From Spirochaetota bacterium (GTDB lineage Bacteria; Spirochaetota; UBA4802; UBA5368), in assembly GCA_035477215.1 (NCBI GenBank), contig DATIKU010000008.1, positions 1 to 64,000 of the forward strand: a stretch of DNA of 64,000 bases, in the 5' to 3' direction. Below the pieces are notes generated by a model that did no database searches, was not told the origin of the DNA, and saw only the letters and a list, made by a program, of their open reading frames with translations. This document shows, one piece after another, positions 45,309 to 54,982 of the stretch (positions are counted from its first letter, which is position 1; each line of letters begins with the position of its first letter). The position numbers and the translations under genes are program-made.

Positions 45309-46046
45309 TCAGATGTTTTCAAGTTTTTTTATTCCCGCCCGCGCAACCGTAACCGAGATTACGTCAGCCGCACCGCACGAGATAAGCATTCTGGCGCACT
45401 CGTTGATGGTCGCCCCCGTGGTAAGCACGTCGTCCACCAGAAGCACCCTCTTCCCGGATGTTGCGGCCGGGTTAATCACACTGTACCGTCCCAGAACATT
45501 GAGATATCGGTCGCGCGAATGGAGCTTTCTTTGCGTTGCCGAGCGCGGGTTTTCCGCCAGAAGGGCGATATACGGCCGGCCAAGCCGTCGGGCGAGGAGT
45601 CGTGCCATCAGCTCGGACTGGTTGAAGCCCCTTTTCCATTTTTTATCCCGGTTCATCGGCACGGCGGTGACTATTTCCACCCCCGAGGCGGTTTCGGCCA
45701 GCGCGGCGTGCAAAAGCCCGGCAAGCGGCCGGTGAAGCCTCCGGCGGCCCATAAACTTCAGGGCATGCAGCGCCTTCTCAAGCGACCCCTCGTATTCGGC
45801 GACAGCTATGTGCCGCGAGGGATAAAACCGCCTGTTGCCGCACAGCGTACACCCGTCGCCGGCCAAAATGCCCGAACAACGCGGACATCGGTCCCGCACC
45901 GGTTCGATCCTTCCGCGGCAGCACGCGCATAAAAGGTGCGCTGAATAGGGGACGACCGCCCCGCACGCAACGCAGTGAGATGGGAAGAGTACATCAACCG
46001 CGGCCGGGAAAATCTCCCCGAGCAGGGAGAGCGCTCTCCTTCTCAT
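45309..46046 (-). CDS. comF: ComF-family phosphoribosyltransferase-like protein
   Basis: 245 residues. An N-terminal double zinc-ribbon (CVACG, CACC, CPRC, CTLCG) is followed by a type I PRTase domain with the PRPP loop RVLLVDDVLTTGATINECA. Family role: natural competence (DNA uptake) in some bacteria, with the enzymatic activity unclear. No other competence genes are in the window. Its ATG overlaps the queC stop by 4 bp, so the two are translationally coupled. Confidence 0.9.
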   Translation of the reverse strand: MRRRALSLLGEIFPAAVDVLFPSHCVACGAVVPYSAHLLCACCRGRIEPVRDRCPRCSGILAGDGCTLCGNRRFYPSRHIAVAEYEGSLEKALHALKFMGRRRLHRPLAGLLHAALAETASGVEIVTAVPMNRDKKWKRGFNQSELMARLLARRLGRPYIALLAENPRSATQRKLHSRDRYLNVLGRYSVINPAATSGKRVLLVDDVLTTGATINECARMLISCGAADVISVTVARAGIKKLENI

Positions 46047-46735
46047 TTCCTGTACCTGGTTGGATCGGCCACGCCCGCCTCAATGAATCCCCGCCTTCGC
46101 AAAACGCAGCTGTCGCATTCGCCGCACGACACACCGTCCTCGCCGGGGTCGTAACAGCTGTGTGTAAGCGAATAATCCACGCCGAGATCCCGTCCCAGCC
46201 GAATAATGTCCGATTTGCTCATCGATATCAGCGGAGCCCTGATGGAGAAGCCCCTTCCTTCCACCCCCTCCCTTGTCCCCAGGTTGGCCATCCGCTCGAA
46301 GGCGGCTATATACCCGGGCCTGCAGTCTGGATACCCGCTATAGTCGAGAGCGTTTACTCCGATATAAATCAATCGGATTCCGGATGACTCAGCGAACGCG
46401 AGAGCGTAGGCGAGGAAAAGGGTGTTCCGTGCCGGCACATACGTGTCAGGAACGGCATCCGTTCGACTCAAATCCCTGTTTTTCGGCACATCGATCCCCG
46501 AAGACGGATTCAGCGCGTTTCGCTGAAAAACGTCGACGGGAATATCGATTATAAGATGCCTTCCGATGCCGAAAAACGCCGATAGCTTCCGTGCGGATTC
46601 CACTTCAACCTTGTGGCGCTGTCCGTATCTGAACGTTATAGCCGAGCAGGCGGAGGAATCCCTTACCGCCACGGCGGCGGCGGTCGCCGAGTCGAGACCG
46701 CCACTAAGCAGTATTACGGCATTTTCATTATCCAA
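46043..46735 (-). CDS. queC: 7-cyano-7-deazaguanine (preQ0) synthase
   Basis: 230 residues. ATP-dependent conversion of CDG to preQ0 in queuosine synthesis. The PP-loop LLSGGLDSATAAA lies near residue 10. The C-terminal zinc site is CYDPGEDGVSCGECDSC. All ligands are present. queD, queE and queF are not visible in the window. Part of the 47,000-to-43,171 operon. Confidence 0.95.
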   Translation of the reverse strand: MDNENAVILLSGGLDSATAAAVAVRDSSACSAITFRYGQRHKVEVESARKLSAFFGIGRHLIIDIPVDVFQRNALNPSSGIDVPKNRDLSRTDAVPDTYVPARNTLFLAYALAFAESSGIRLIYIGVNALDYSGYPDCRPGYIAAFERMANLGTREGVEGRGFSIRAPLISMSKSDIIRLGRDLGVDYSLTHSCYDPGEDGVSCGECDSCVLRRRGFIEAGVADPTRYRK

Positions 46736-46745
46736 TCATGGACCG

Positions 46746-46994
46746 TCACGCCTGGTCTTTGATTACGACGTTCTTCATCGGGAAATAGTCGTACGGTTTC
46801 ATCCCGAACACCTTTTCGAAATCCTTTACGAACGGACACATGGTGCAGGTCGCGCGATAAATCCCTTCCATGGTAATTACAGCTTCGTCGAAAAGGACGC
46901 TGTTCCTGTCGATCTTGATATTTCTAATCTTAAGAAAAGCACAACGCTTGCACTTTTCGGCGTTTTCCTTTACTTTGTCGGTAATCAATGGCAT
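46746..46994 (-). CDS. Small CxxC protein of unknown function
   Basis: 82 residues, starting at ATG 46994 with GGAGGG 6 bases upstream. Cysteines: CKRC at the start and CTMC at about residue 50 make two CxxC pairs, a possible zinc or iron-sulphur knuckle. The middle is a strand-rich segment (IRNIKIDRNSVLFDEAVITMEGIYRAT). No family recognised. It is the first gene of the operon and precedes queC by 10 bp, so an RNA-binding or zinc-related role is conceivable but unproven. Confidence 0.6.
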   Translation of the reverse strand: MPLITDKVKENAEKCKRCAFLKIRNIKIDRNSVLFDEAVITMEGIYRATCTMCPFVKDFEKVFGMKPYDYFPMKNVVIKDQA

Positions 46995-47147
46995 GGCAAC
47001 CCTCCGTGTGGTATACTTTATATACAACCTATTTTGTTCATGGGAAAAAATCCACTAATATTTTGCCACCGCGCTAACCCACCGACCCTCTCTTGCTCCG
47101 CGCGCCGCAAGGAACGGCAGCACGCCGCTCATCCGCGACCCGGACCG

Positions 47148-47606
47148 TCATAGCTGCCCGAACATCAGCAGATTGACCAGGCGCGCGAAAAAATACGCAC
47201 CGCAGAAAAGAAAAAATGGTATCGTAAAAAGAAATATGTAAATTTCCTCCTGCAAAACGACCTTCGCGTGAAGCACTTTTTTTCCGAAAAAATTAAAATG
47301 ATAATTTGCAGGGTCCTGGGAGCGGCGATACATGTTTCTGAGGATGGTGACTTTGATCATGACCATGATTACCATGATGAGGCCCGCCATCATCCACAGA
47401 AGAAACAGAAGGTTCACGTTGCGGATAAAATCCGGGCGGAATATTGCCACCACAGTCAGTGCCCCGGCAAGCACGATGTTGCTTATGGCGGTGTTGATAA
47501 AGCGCCGCAGAGACTTCCCTTCTCTCCTGAGCACGTACTGAATAAGAAAATATATGTGCGCGGTGAAGGATATTTGCAACAGCAATAAAATAATCCGTAT
47601 TACCAT
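47148..47606 (-). CDS. Small integral membrane protein, unknown
   Basis: 152 residues with four predicted membrane helices: IILLLLQISFTAHIYFLIQYVL, TAISNIVLAGALTVVAIF, LLFLLWMMAGLIMVIMVMIKVTI and IYIFLFTIPFFLFCGAYFFARLV. There are basic loops between them (RREGKSLRR, RNMYRRSQ), so both ends are probably cytoplasmic. No catalytic or binding motif. It stands alone, about 150 bp before the CxxC gene and about 360 bp after rodA. Confidence 0.55.
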   Translation of the reverse strand: MVIRIILLLLQISFTAHIYFLIQYVLRREGKSLRRFINTAISNIVLAGALTVVAIFRPDFIRNVNLLFLLWMMAGLIMVIMVMIKVTILRNMYRRSQDPANYHFNFFGKKVLHAKVVLQEEIYIFLFTIPFFLFCGAYFFARLVNLLMFGQL

Positions 47607-47967
47607 GCCCCGTCCTTTAGTAGAAGAATGCGCGCGCCCGCTCCCACAACGGGATAATACGATTTGCTGGCCGGCTCAATACGGCCTAAGACCCTTTTCT
47701 CCGATCCCTGTCGAAATTTTTTTAATAATGACGTTAATTCGAGAAGTTTCAATCCTTTTTTACATTAAATCATGCGGCATGTACGATGTTAAAGTATCAC
47801 ACCGGTGCCGCCCGGCAGTCCGGGGTCTCTATGATTTCACCCGCGCGCGGAGTAAAGGAACCTCGGGGTTTTCCATCCTGGCGACATGTCAATTACAGTG
47901 CACCGGAACAGTGACAGGCTTCAGGCGCACAGGAGCAGCCTGACCAGATGCGAGGTGTTGACGCTTC
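47607..47967. other. Intergenic, no gene seen
   Basis: 361 bp between rodA and the membrane protein gene. No recognisable coding frame, hairpin terminator or repeat. Confidence 0.5.
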
Positions 47968-49284
47968 TCAGTAGACGAACTTGTTCATGCGAATATTGAT
48001 GAGTATGCCGACGGAAACCATCCCCATGAGAAGGTTCGATCCGCCATAGGATACGAAGGTGAGCGGGATACCGGTAACCGGCATGATTCCCAGCACCATC
48101 CCCACGTTGATGAGTATGTGGAACAAGAATATCGATGATATGCCTGCGGCGAGGAGCGCGCCGAATTTATCTTTCGCTTCGAGGGCGATCTGCGCACCGC
48201 GCAAAACGATGAGGCACAGGAGGCCAAGCAGTATGACAGCCCCGGCGAAGCCCCATTCCTCCGCGATAACGGGAAAGATAAAATCGGAGGATTTTTCCGG
48301 CAAAAATCCGAGCTGGGCCTGAGAGCCGTTGAGAAACCCCTTCCCGAAAAATCCCCCCGATCCTATCGCGATCTTGGACTGGATAACGTTATATCCCGAT
48401 CCGTGCGGATCGAGGTCCGGATTCAGAAATACGAGTATCCTCTTCTTCTGGTAATCTTTGATGAAACGCATGATCACCACTGAGAAGAAAAGCCCGAGCG
48501 ACATGACGATTGATGGAATGTATATCTTCCGGAATATCTTTTTTATCAGGAAGAAGTGGAGCACATATGTGATGATCGCCACCAGCAACAGGAAACCGGC
48601 GACTGAAAACAGCAGACTGTAATCCTTGAAGAAGCTTGCGATGATGCTTTCGTCCTGCGCGGCCACCCATTCCCTGTAGGTGAGCGCCATCGGGAAGATC
48701 AGCGCGATGGCGGCGATGCTTATTACCGCAACGAGGTGCGAGACATCGGCGCCGCCGACAAAGAGCATGGCGAACAGTACCGGTATAAAGACCATCGCCG
48801 TGCCGAAATCAGGCTGCAAGAGTATGAACAGAACGGGAACGGCCACGGCCGCGGTCGGCACGAGAAGTTCCCGGAGGTGCCGGATGTCGCGCTCCCGGAG
48901 CTCGAGGTACTTGGCGAGTACAATGACCACCGCAAGTTTCATAAACTCGGACGGTTGAATCGAGAAATAGCCGAAATTAAGCCAGGCTCGGGTATTGCGG
49001 ATCGGCGTACCGAAAAACGTTGCGAATATGAGAAACAGCAGTATAAAAAAATAGATGTACAGGCAATAGTCGCCGAGCGATTTATAACGTACGAACGTCA
49101 TTATAAGCATGAGAATAAAGCCAACTAAAAACCAGACGATCTGACGCTTGTAAAGCCCGCTATTCGTGCGGTCGATCGGGTCAAAGCCGGCGGAGTATAT
49201 CATGAGGATGCCGATTATGATCACCGCCATTACCGCCGACACCAGCACGTAGTCTATTCTATAAATCTCATTTTTTCTCAGCAT
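47968..49284 (-). CDS. rodA: Peptidoglycan glycosyltransferase RodA
   Basis: 438 residues from ATG 49284, which shares its first base with the mrdA stop (TGATG), so translation is coupled. SEDS family, about 10 membrane helices. Signatures: the N-terminal IIIGILMIYSAG, RNTRAWLNFGYFSIQPSEFMKL, SKIAIGSGGFFGKGF and the late PLTFVSYGGSNLL. Polymerises lipid II into elongating glycan strands with PBP2. A longer in-frame extension to 49434 is not used because it lies within mrdA. Last gene of the mreBCD-mrdA-rodA set. Confidence 0.95.
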   Translation of the reverse strand: MLRKNEIYRIDYVLVSAVMAVIIIGILMIYSAGFDPIDRTNSGLYKRQIVWFLVGFILMLIMTFVRYKSLGDYCLYIYFFILLFLIFATFFGTPIRNTRAWLNFGYFSIQPSEFMKLAVVIVLAKYLELRERDIRHLRELLVPTAAVAVPVLFILLQPDFGTAMVFIPVLFAMLFVGGADVSHLVAVISIAAIALIFPMALTYREWVAAQDESIIASFFKDYSLLFSVAGFLLLVAIITYVLHFFLIKKIFRKIYIPSIVMSLGLFFSVVIMRFIKDYQKKRILVFLNPDLDPHGSGYNVIQSKIAIGSGGFFGKGFLNGSQAQLGFLPEKSSDFIFPVIAEEWGFAGAVILLGLLCLIVLRGAQIALEAKDKFGALLAAGISSIFLFHILINVGMVLGIMPVTGIPLTFVSYGGSNLLMGMVSVGILINIRMNKFVY

Positions 49285-51110
49285 CAGAAATACCCCAGGG
49301 AGATCATCTTCGAAAAAACCTTTTCGGCGATCGGCACGGCGCCGACCGCTCCGGCGACTCCGTACTCTGTCATAACGACGACCGCAACGGCATTTTCGAC
49401 CGGACCGTCGAAGGGGGCGTAGCCGACGAACCACGCATGCTGGGAATGGTCCTCCTTTCTCCTGGAACGCGTCTGGGCGGTGCCGGTTTTACCCGCAATC
49501 GGCACCTTGAGGTAGGAAAGCCTTCGGGATGTACCACTCTTGACCGCAAGCCGCATACCCTGCCGCAGCGTATCGAGCGTCATCGGCGATAGGGGAATCT
49601 CCTTGAGCTTCCGGAGCTCGGTCTTCATGAGCACCTTTTTGTTATCCGGAGAAAGGACCTTATTAACCACATGGGGCTGCATGATTATACCATTGTTAAC
49701 TATACCTGCGACCAGGTTCACCATTTCGATGGGGGTGACGCTCACGAATCCCTGCCCTATCGAAAGGTTCACCGTGTCGCCGTCGAACCATTGCTGGTCG
49801 AAGGTCTTGAGTTTCCACTTTTTCGTTGGTAGAAAGCCCTGCGTTTCTCCCGGCAGGTCGATCCCAGTTTTGTCGGAAAGCCCTAAATACTCGGCGTACT
49901 TTAAAATAATCGTCGGGCCGATCTTGTAGCCGAGCTGGTAGAAATACACACTGCACGATTTCGCAATCGCCCCGTACATGTCAAGCGTACCGTGTGTCTC
50001 ATAACAGTAAAAATCCTTGTCGATGAAGCCCTTAAGCGTATATTTACCCGGACAGTGGAACGTAAAATTGGGGTTCCACTTGTCTTCCTCGAGCGCGGCA
50101 ATCGATGTGACGATCTTGAATGTCGATGCCGGCGGATACTTCGACTGAATGGCCCGGTTGAGAAAAGGCTTGTTTTTGTCGGCACTGAGCTCTTCAATGA
50201 TTTTGGCATTGTTCTTCGATATAACCAGGTTCGGATCGAAATCGGGCCTGCTCATCAGCGCGATAATCTCGCCGGTATGGGGCTTCACCACTACACAGCT
50301 CCCCTTTAGGTCCTGCATGGCTTCCCATGCGGCCTTTTGCACCTCGAAATCGATTGAAAGAACAACATTGTTACCGGCGACCGCCTGAAGACCCACTTCC
50401 TCGCCCTCGATGCGGTTGCGCACGTCGACAACGCGCCGGTAATGACCGTCCACTCCGCGCAGGAGGCTGTCGTACTCACCCTCCAGCCCCGACTTGCCGA
50501 TCTTCTGGTAATGGCGGTAACCCGAGTCGCGCAGTCTTTTGTACTCGGCAGGGCTGATCGTCCCGATATACCCCACCGCGTGCGAGAACATATTCCCGTA
50601 GTTATAGACCCGTACCGGCGCATCTTCCCAGTCTATATTGGGAAAAAGATGCTGATTTGACGCAATAACGACGATGGTATCGAATCCGATGTCCTCGCGA
50701 ATCACAATCCGTTCCCATGGGTTCCTGGAACGTATATCGCTCATTACATCGTCGTAGGAAATCTTTAGCAGCCGGCACAGCGGCCTGATCACCGCCGCCA
50801 TCTCCTCTTTGCTCTTGAAGCCGGCGGGGATTGTGGTGATATTAAACGACGGCCTGTTTGAAACGATAACGATGTTTCGCCCGCCTATCTTGAAATTGCG
50901 GTCGTACATTTCCCCCCTCGACGCTGGTATGGGAATGTAGTTCTCCATGTTCATCCGGGCCCTTTGCTTATAGGTCTCCCCCTGGATCAACTGCAGGTTG
51001 ATGGTCTGTAAGAGCAGGATTACGAATACCGATAAAATAAGACCTATGAAGAAAACCATCCGGCGCCTGAACGCCTCCAGCATTCTGGTTCGAAGAGACG
51101 TCTGGGACAT
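49284..51110 (-). CDS. mrdA: Penicillin-binding protein 2 (transpeptidase)
   Basis: 608 residues. An N-terminal membrane anchor (MVFFIGLILSVFVILLLQTINL) is followed by the dimerisation domain and the transpeptidase domain. Active-site motifs: STFK (Ser nucleophile), SCS in AKSCSVYFYQLG (SxN position has Ser), and KTG in IAGKTGTAQTRS. Crosslinks peptidoglycan in the elongasome with RodA and MreC. In spirochaetes this class is the target of beta-lactams. 3 bp from the mreD stop. Confidence 0.95.
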   Translation of the reverse strand: MSQTSLRTRMLEAFRRRMVFFIGLILSVFVILLLQTINLQLIQGETYKQRARMNMENYIPIPASRGEMYDRNFKIGGRNIVIVSNRPSFNITTIPAGFKSKEEMAAVIRPLCRLLKISYDDVMSDIRSRNPWERIVIREDIGFDTIVVIASNQHLFPNIDWEDAPVRVYNYGNMFSHAVGYIGTISPAEYKRLRDSGYRHYQKIGKSGLEGEYDSLLRGVDGHYRRVVDVRNRIEGEEVGLQAVAGNNVVLSIDFEVQKAAWEAMQDLKGSCVVVKPHTGEIIALMSRPDFDPNLVISKNNAKIIEELSADKNKPFLNRAIQSKYPPASTFKIVTSIAALEEDKWNPNFTFHCPGKYTLKGFIDKDFYCYETHGTLDMYGAIAKSCSVYFYQLGYKIGPTIILKYAEYLGLSDKTGIDLPGETQGFLPTKKWKLKTFDQQWFDGDTVNLSIGQGFVSVTPIEMVNLVAGIVNNGIIMQPHVVNKVLSPDNKKVLMKTELRKLKEIPLSPMTLDTLRQGMRLAVKSGTSRRLSYLKVPIAGKTGTAQTRSRRKEDHSQHAWFVGYAPFDGPVENAVAVVVMTEYGVAGAVGAVPIAEKVFSKMISLGYF

Positions 51111-51113
51111 GGG

Positions 51114-51614
51114 TCAGTACCCCTCCCCTGCCAGTTCCTTTTCAAAAAGCTTGTCAAACAGAAAGAAGAGGGGCGGCGCCAGCAGCGCATTGTAAAATGA
51201 TTCGGGGAAAATTACATTTATCACCGAGGAGACGGAAGCCGTATGAAAGAGATAGCTGAGAAAGAGGGTCACTATTCCTTTCAGCAATGACGAAAGGAAG
51301 ATAAGCAGGGTGATCGTAAAAATATTCTGCCTGAATACCGACCTGCCGAAAAACCCGACCACATAACCGAGCATCATTTTGGGAAAGGCGAGCAGGCCCA
51401 GGGGTGAGTTGGAAATGGCGTCATGAAAAAGACCGGCGATAAAGCCTGTTGTCTCTCCATAAAACGATCCGAAATTATAGGCCATATATACTACGACGAT
51501 GAATACAATGTCCGGTTTGCAGCCCGCTATGCGCAGAATCTCAAAAGAGGAATGACCCTGCACAATAAGCGAAGCGAGCACAAGCGCCGCGGTCAGAATA
51601 TAGGTGACGATCAT
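51114..51614 (-). CDS. mreD: Rod-shape-determining protein MreD
   Basis: 166 residues, five or so membrane helices, including the start IVTYILTAALVLASLIVQG and AYNFGSFYGETTGFIAGLFHDAISNSPLG, the MreD pattern. Couples MreC and MreB to RodA/PBP2. Its ATG overlaps the mreC stop by 4 bp. MreD is the least conserved member, but position makes the call firm. Confidence 0.9.
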   Translation of the reverse strand: MIVTYILTAALVLASLIVQGHSSFEILRIAGCKPDIVFIVVVYMAYNFGSFYGETTGFIAGLFHDAISNSPLGLLAFPKMMLGYVVGFFGRSVFRQNIFTITLLIFLSSLLKGIVTLFLSYLFHTASVSSVINVIFPESFYNALLAPPLFFLFDKLFEKELAGEGY

Positions 51615-52477
51615 GGTTCCTCTGATTCGAGCATTTTGGAGAGCTCGGGATCCAGTTCTTTCTTGATGACGTAGACCATTTCGACCTGGTTGAAATCGAT
51701 GATCGGTCGCACCAGAGCCTTCTGGTACGCGCTCGTATCGGTAACCAGTGTCTTGATAACCTTACCGACCAGGAGCCCCTGCGGAAACACGCCCCCCTGT
51801 CCCGATGTTATAATGACATCGCCGAACTTGATCGTCGCGGACTTGCTGATATAATCCATGAGCACGAGGGTCGAACTGGGAGCGTACCCAAAGCAAAGCC
51901 CCGGGAACCTGTTCTCCTGGAACAATGCGCCAAGTTTCATATCGGTTGAGATGATGGGAAGAATGCGCGATATCCTGCCCCTTACCTCAATAACCTTGCC
52001 CACCACCGCCTTCTCATCCCCCCTGAACGCGATCACCGGCATGTTAACTTTAATGCCGTCGATCGAACCGCGATTAATGACTATTGTCCTGAACCAGTTA
52101 TCGGGGTCCTTGGAGATGATGGTTGCTGGTATCGACTGGTATTCGACACGCTGCTGCATGTCCAGAAGCTGACGCAGCCTGTCGTTTTCCCTTTTTATCT
52201 CGCCCAGCTCTTCCGCCATGGCTTCGTAATGCTGCAGCTTATCCCTTGTCCGAACAAGCTCCTCCCTCACATCGCCGAGCTCCGTGAAGCCGGCCCAGAG
52301 CATGTGGACCCCCCGCTGTACGCTGTAATAACCTTTCTGGAAGGGCGTGAGCGCGAGACTTCCAATCCCCTCAAAACTGAACGTCAGCGCGGAAGACCTG
52401 ATCGATAACGAAACGAAACAGAAGAGCGAAAACGCTAAAAACGCGATAATCGATTTATGTCTGACCAGAAATTCCAA
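51611..52477 (-). CDS. mreC: Rod-shape-determining protein MreC
   Basis: 288 residues. One N-terminal membrane helix (SIIAFLAFSLFCFVSLSI) and a coiled coil (ELVRTRDKLQHYEAMAEELGEIKRENDRLRQLL) precede the two beta-barrel periplasmic part with YQSIPATIISKDPDNWFRTIVINRGSIDGI and GDVIITSGQGGVFPQGLLVGKV, the MreC signatures. It forms the periplasmic link between MreB and PBP2. 66 bp after mreB. Confidence 0.95.
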   Translation of the reverse strand: MEFLVRHKSIIAFLAFSLFCFVSLSIRSSALTFSFEGIGSLALTPFQKGYYSVQRGVHMLWAGFTELGDVREELVRTRDKLQHYEAMAEELGEIKRENDRLRQLLDMQQRVEYQSIPATIISKDPDNWFRTIVINRGSIDGIKVNMPVIAFRGDEKAVVGKVIEVRGRISRILPIISTDMKLGALFQENRFPGLCFGYAPSSTLVLMDYISKSATIKFGDVIITSGQGGVFPQGLLVGKVIKTLVTDTSAYQKALVRPIIDFNQVEMVYVIKKELDPELSKMLESEEP

Positions 52478-52543
52478 TGGGATCGTTCACCTGTCCCCAT
52501 AATTAACGAGCGGCCCCTTCGGGCCGCCGGTTGCTGTTCGATG

Positions 52544-53566
52544 TTATTTAAGGTTTGATCGGTACAGGTTCTTCAATTCTTCGAGAAACTTTCCCGCCCC
52601 CAGCACGACGCATGTCAGCGGATTCTCGGCCCGAATGACCGGCACCCCCGTCTCCTTGCTTATAAACTTGTCGAGCCCCTTTAGAAGGGAGCCTCCTCCC
52701 GTCATGACGATACCCCTCTCGATTATGTCCGCCGCGAGCTCCGGCGGGGTTTTTTCGAGGATACGCTTGATTGCGTCCAGAATCTGATCCACCGGCTCTT
52801 TGAGCGCCTTGCGTATCTCAGAGTTGTCTATTTCGAGGTTACGAGGCAGACCCGAAATCGCGTCGCGGCCTTTCAGCTCCATGGACTCCGCCTTCTTTTC
52901 CGGGAAGGCGTTGCCCAGCCTGAATTTAACCTCTTCGGCCATGCGTTCACCTATCACGAGGTTGTACTGGGTACGCATGTATTTGATGATCGCCTCGTCG
53001 AATTCATCTCCGGCTACGCGCACGGAGTCCGCGGTGACCAGTCCGCCGAGAGAGATAACGGCGATTTCCGTCGTCCCGCCGCCGATGTCGACAATCATGT
53101 GACCCGCCGGCTCATGAATGGGTATATTGGCGCCTATCGCCGCAGCGAGGGCCTCCTCAATCAGAAAAATCTCGCGGGCCCCGGCCTGCTCGGCCGACTC
53201 ACGCACTGCACGCTTCTCGACCTCTGTGATCCCGGAGGGGACGCCTATGACCACCCGCGGCCTCACCAGCGTCCTGCGCTTGTGGACCCTGGTGATGAAA
53301 TAACGGATCATCTTTTCAACCGTTTCGAAGTCGGCAATAACGCCGTCCTTCATGGGCCTGATCGCCACGATATCCCCCGGGGTCCTTCCAAGCATACGCT
53401 TGGCCTCGTGCCCCACGGCGAGCACCTTGCCCGTGCCGCTCTGGACCGCCACTACCGAGGGCTCGCTCAGGACGATTCCCTGACCTTTTACATGAACGAG
53501 CGTGTTTGACGTCCCCAGGTCGATCCCCATGTCATTTGAAAACAATCCATATATAGAACTGAACAT
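52544..53566 (-). CDS. mreB: Actin-like rod-shape protein MreB
   Basis: 340 residues, standard size. Actin-fold ATPase: phosphate-1 [16 protein letters not shown], phosphate-2 [16 protein letters not shown] and adenosine motif [19 protein letters not shown] precedes the ATG. Polymerises under the membrane and guides the elongation machinery. First gene of the cluster; the promoter lies in the 415-bp upstream gap. Confidence 0.97.
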   Translation of the reverse strand: MFSSIYGLFSNDMGIDLGTSNTLVHVKGQGIVLSEPSVVAVQSGTGKVLAVGHEAKRMLGRTPGDIVAIRPMKDGVIADFETVEKMIRYFITRVHKRRTLVRPRVVIGVPSGITEVEKRAVRESAEQAGAREIFLIEEALAAAIGANIPIHEPAGHMIVDIGGGTTEIAVISLGGLVTADSVRVAGDEFDEAIIKYMRTQYNLVIGERMAEEVKFRLGNAFPEKKAESMELKGRDAISGLPRNLEIDNSEIRKALKEPVDQILDAIKRILEKTPPELAADIIERGIVMTGGGSLLKGLDKFISKETGVPVIRAENPLTCVVLGAGKFLEELKNLYRSNLK

Positions 53567-53981
53567 AGCGCCGATCTCCTCTTCCCTGTCACCCCGAATA
53601 AATTATGGCGTCACGCATGCCGGCGTTACCGCGGGCCCCCTGCATGGATGCGGAGGGCAAAATCATCGTTATTCCGGTTTGCGGCAAGCCCCCTCGAAAC
53701 AGCCCGTCGCGTTCAACCATGAATAATTCGGCAATGCACAGTTCGATCATTTTTGTCTCCGCCGAAAGCGGGCCAATGCCGCTGATCATCTGTGAAAAAT
53801 CGCATTATTCACGGCCATAACTCCCGTAAAGACTCCCGAGGGATTGATTATTTTACGGTATTACAGGATCCAACATCCGCGAACGCGACACCTGCAGGTC
53901 CGTCTCTTTTGACTTATTACAATGGAATTATTTGTCAAGCGATAATATCTTAAAATAAAATTTACCCGCCCTAAAACGCCC
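53567..53981. other. Intergenic upstream of mreB
   Basis: 415 bp. A minus-strand TTGACA (53938 to 53933) followed 13 nt later by TAATAA (53919 to 53914) is a poorly spaced promoter candidate. A 66-codon frame at 53589-53789 lacks a ribosome binding site and is not accepted as a gene. Confidence 0.4.
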
Positions 53982-54980
53982 CTACATCGGATTTAACAGC
54001 TTTTTCACCTCTTCGTTCCCTGCGTCGATGACCAGAACCTCGCTCCAAACGGCCCGGGCCTTCGCCTTGTTCCCGAGTGCCGAATAATTTTTCCCGATCC
54101 ATATCTTGAGCTGGTTGTCGCGCTCATCGATTGCGAGGGCGCGCGTGAAATGTCCGAGAGATTCGTTGAACAGTGACCGGTTGTAGTAGAGCTTGCCCAG
54201 GTTAATATGCGTCAGCTTGAGAACGGCGCTGTCTGAAGTTTTTCGCAGAACTTCCTGGTAATTGAGGATGGCGCTGGTATACTGTTTTGAAATGGCGTGG
54301 AGCGTCGCCTGAAAAAGCCTCCCCTCAAGCGTATCGGAGGTCTTGCCGTGTTCGGCAAGAATTTCGAAACCCTCTTCGCTTTTCCCCGCCAGAACATGCA
54401 TGAGAGCGCAGAAACGAACGTCGTCGACCGTGCGCAGCGCGGATACCGGGCCGATATCCCGGGCGAAGGAGAAAAGCTGTTGCCCGCTGTAATAGCCGGC
54501 GTAAAAAGCGGCCTTCGCCAGGATGAGGGTATGCCGGGGCTCCATGGCGCCGGAGAGCGCACGACCCTTGTTTATGCAGCGTATAGCCGAGAGGAAATGC
54601 GGCCGTGCCGGCTCGCACGTCGCCGTGGATACACCGTTGTAGATAACCGCTTCGGAAAACGACCTGCCCATTACCGCTTCGCCAAGCAGGTAGTGGGCCT
54701 CCCCCGCCAGGAAAAACGCCTCCGCCGAAAGCTGATTGTCCCCGTCGAGGTCCTCGCAATTGGACGCGATGTTTTTAAGAAGTTTTTCGCGTTCTTCCGG
54801 GGAGCGTGTATTCACCGCAATGGAGATTTCGCGGGCAATCCGGTGCTGGGTGTATTTCCAGAAGAATATATACTGCTTTAAATTTACAAACAGAAAAACG
54901 ACCGCGGCGGCCGCGACCGCGACACCGATAATCCTGAAAAGACCGCTGTTTCTTTTTCTGGTTTTATAATGGGAGTACAT
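53982..54980 (-). CDS. Membrane-anchored TPR-repeat protein
   Basis: 332 residues from ATG 54980. One N-terminal membrane helix (LFRIIGVAVAAAAVVFLFVNLKQYIFF) is followed by a periplasmic helical body with several degenerate TPR units (AEAFFLAGEAHYLLGEAV, SAILNYQEVLRKTSDSAV, NLGKLYYNRSLFNESLGHFTRALAIDE, GKNYSALGNKAKARAVW). No enzyme motif. It almost touches the upstream gene (stop and start 2 bp apart), so the pair is coupled. Likely an envelope scaffold; partners unknown. Confidence 0.75.
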   Translation of the reverse strand: MYSHYKTRKRNSGLFRIIGVAVAAAAVVFLFVNLKQYIFFWKYTQHRIAREISIAVNTRSPEEREKLLKNIASNCEDLDGDNQLSAEAFFLAGEAHYLLGEAVMGRSFSEAVIYNGVSTATCEPARPHFLSAIRCINKGRALSGAMEPRHTLILAKAAFYAGYYSGQQLFSFARDIGPVSALRTVDDVRFCALMHVLAGKSEEGFEILAEHGKTSDTLEGRLFQATLHAISKQYTSAILNYQEVLRKTSDSAVLKLTHINLGKLYYNRSLFNESLGHFTRALAIDERDNQLKIWIGKNYSALGNKAKARAVWSEVLVIDAGNEEVKKLLNPM

Positions 54981-54982
54981 TA

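Noticed and set aside
53589-53789. A 66-codon minus-strand frame upstream of mreB
   Set aside because: No ribosome binding site and no recognisable sequence.
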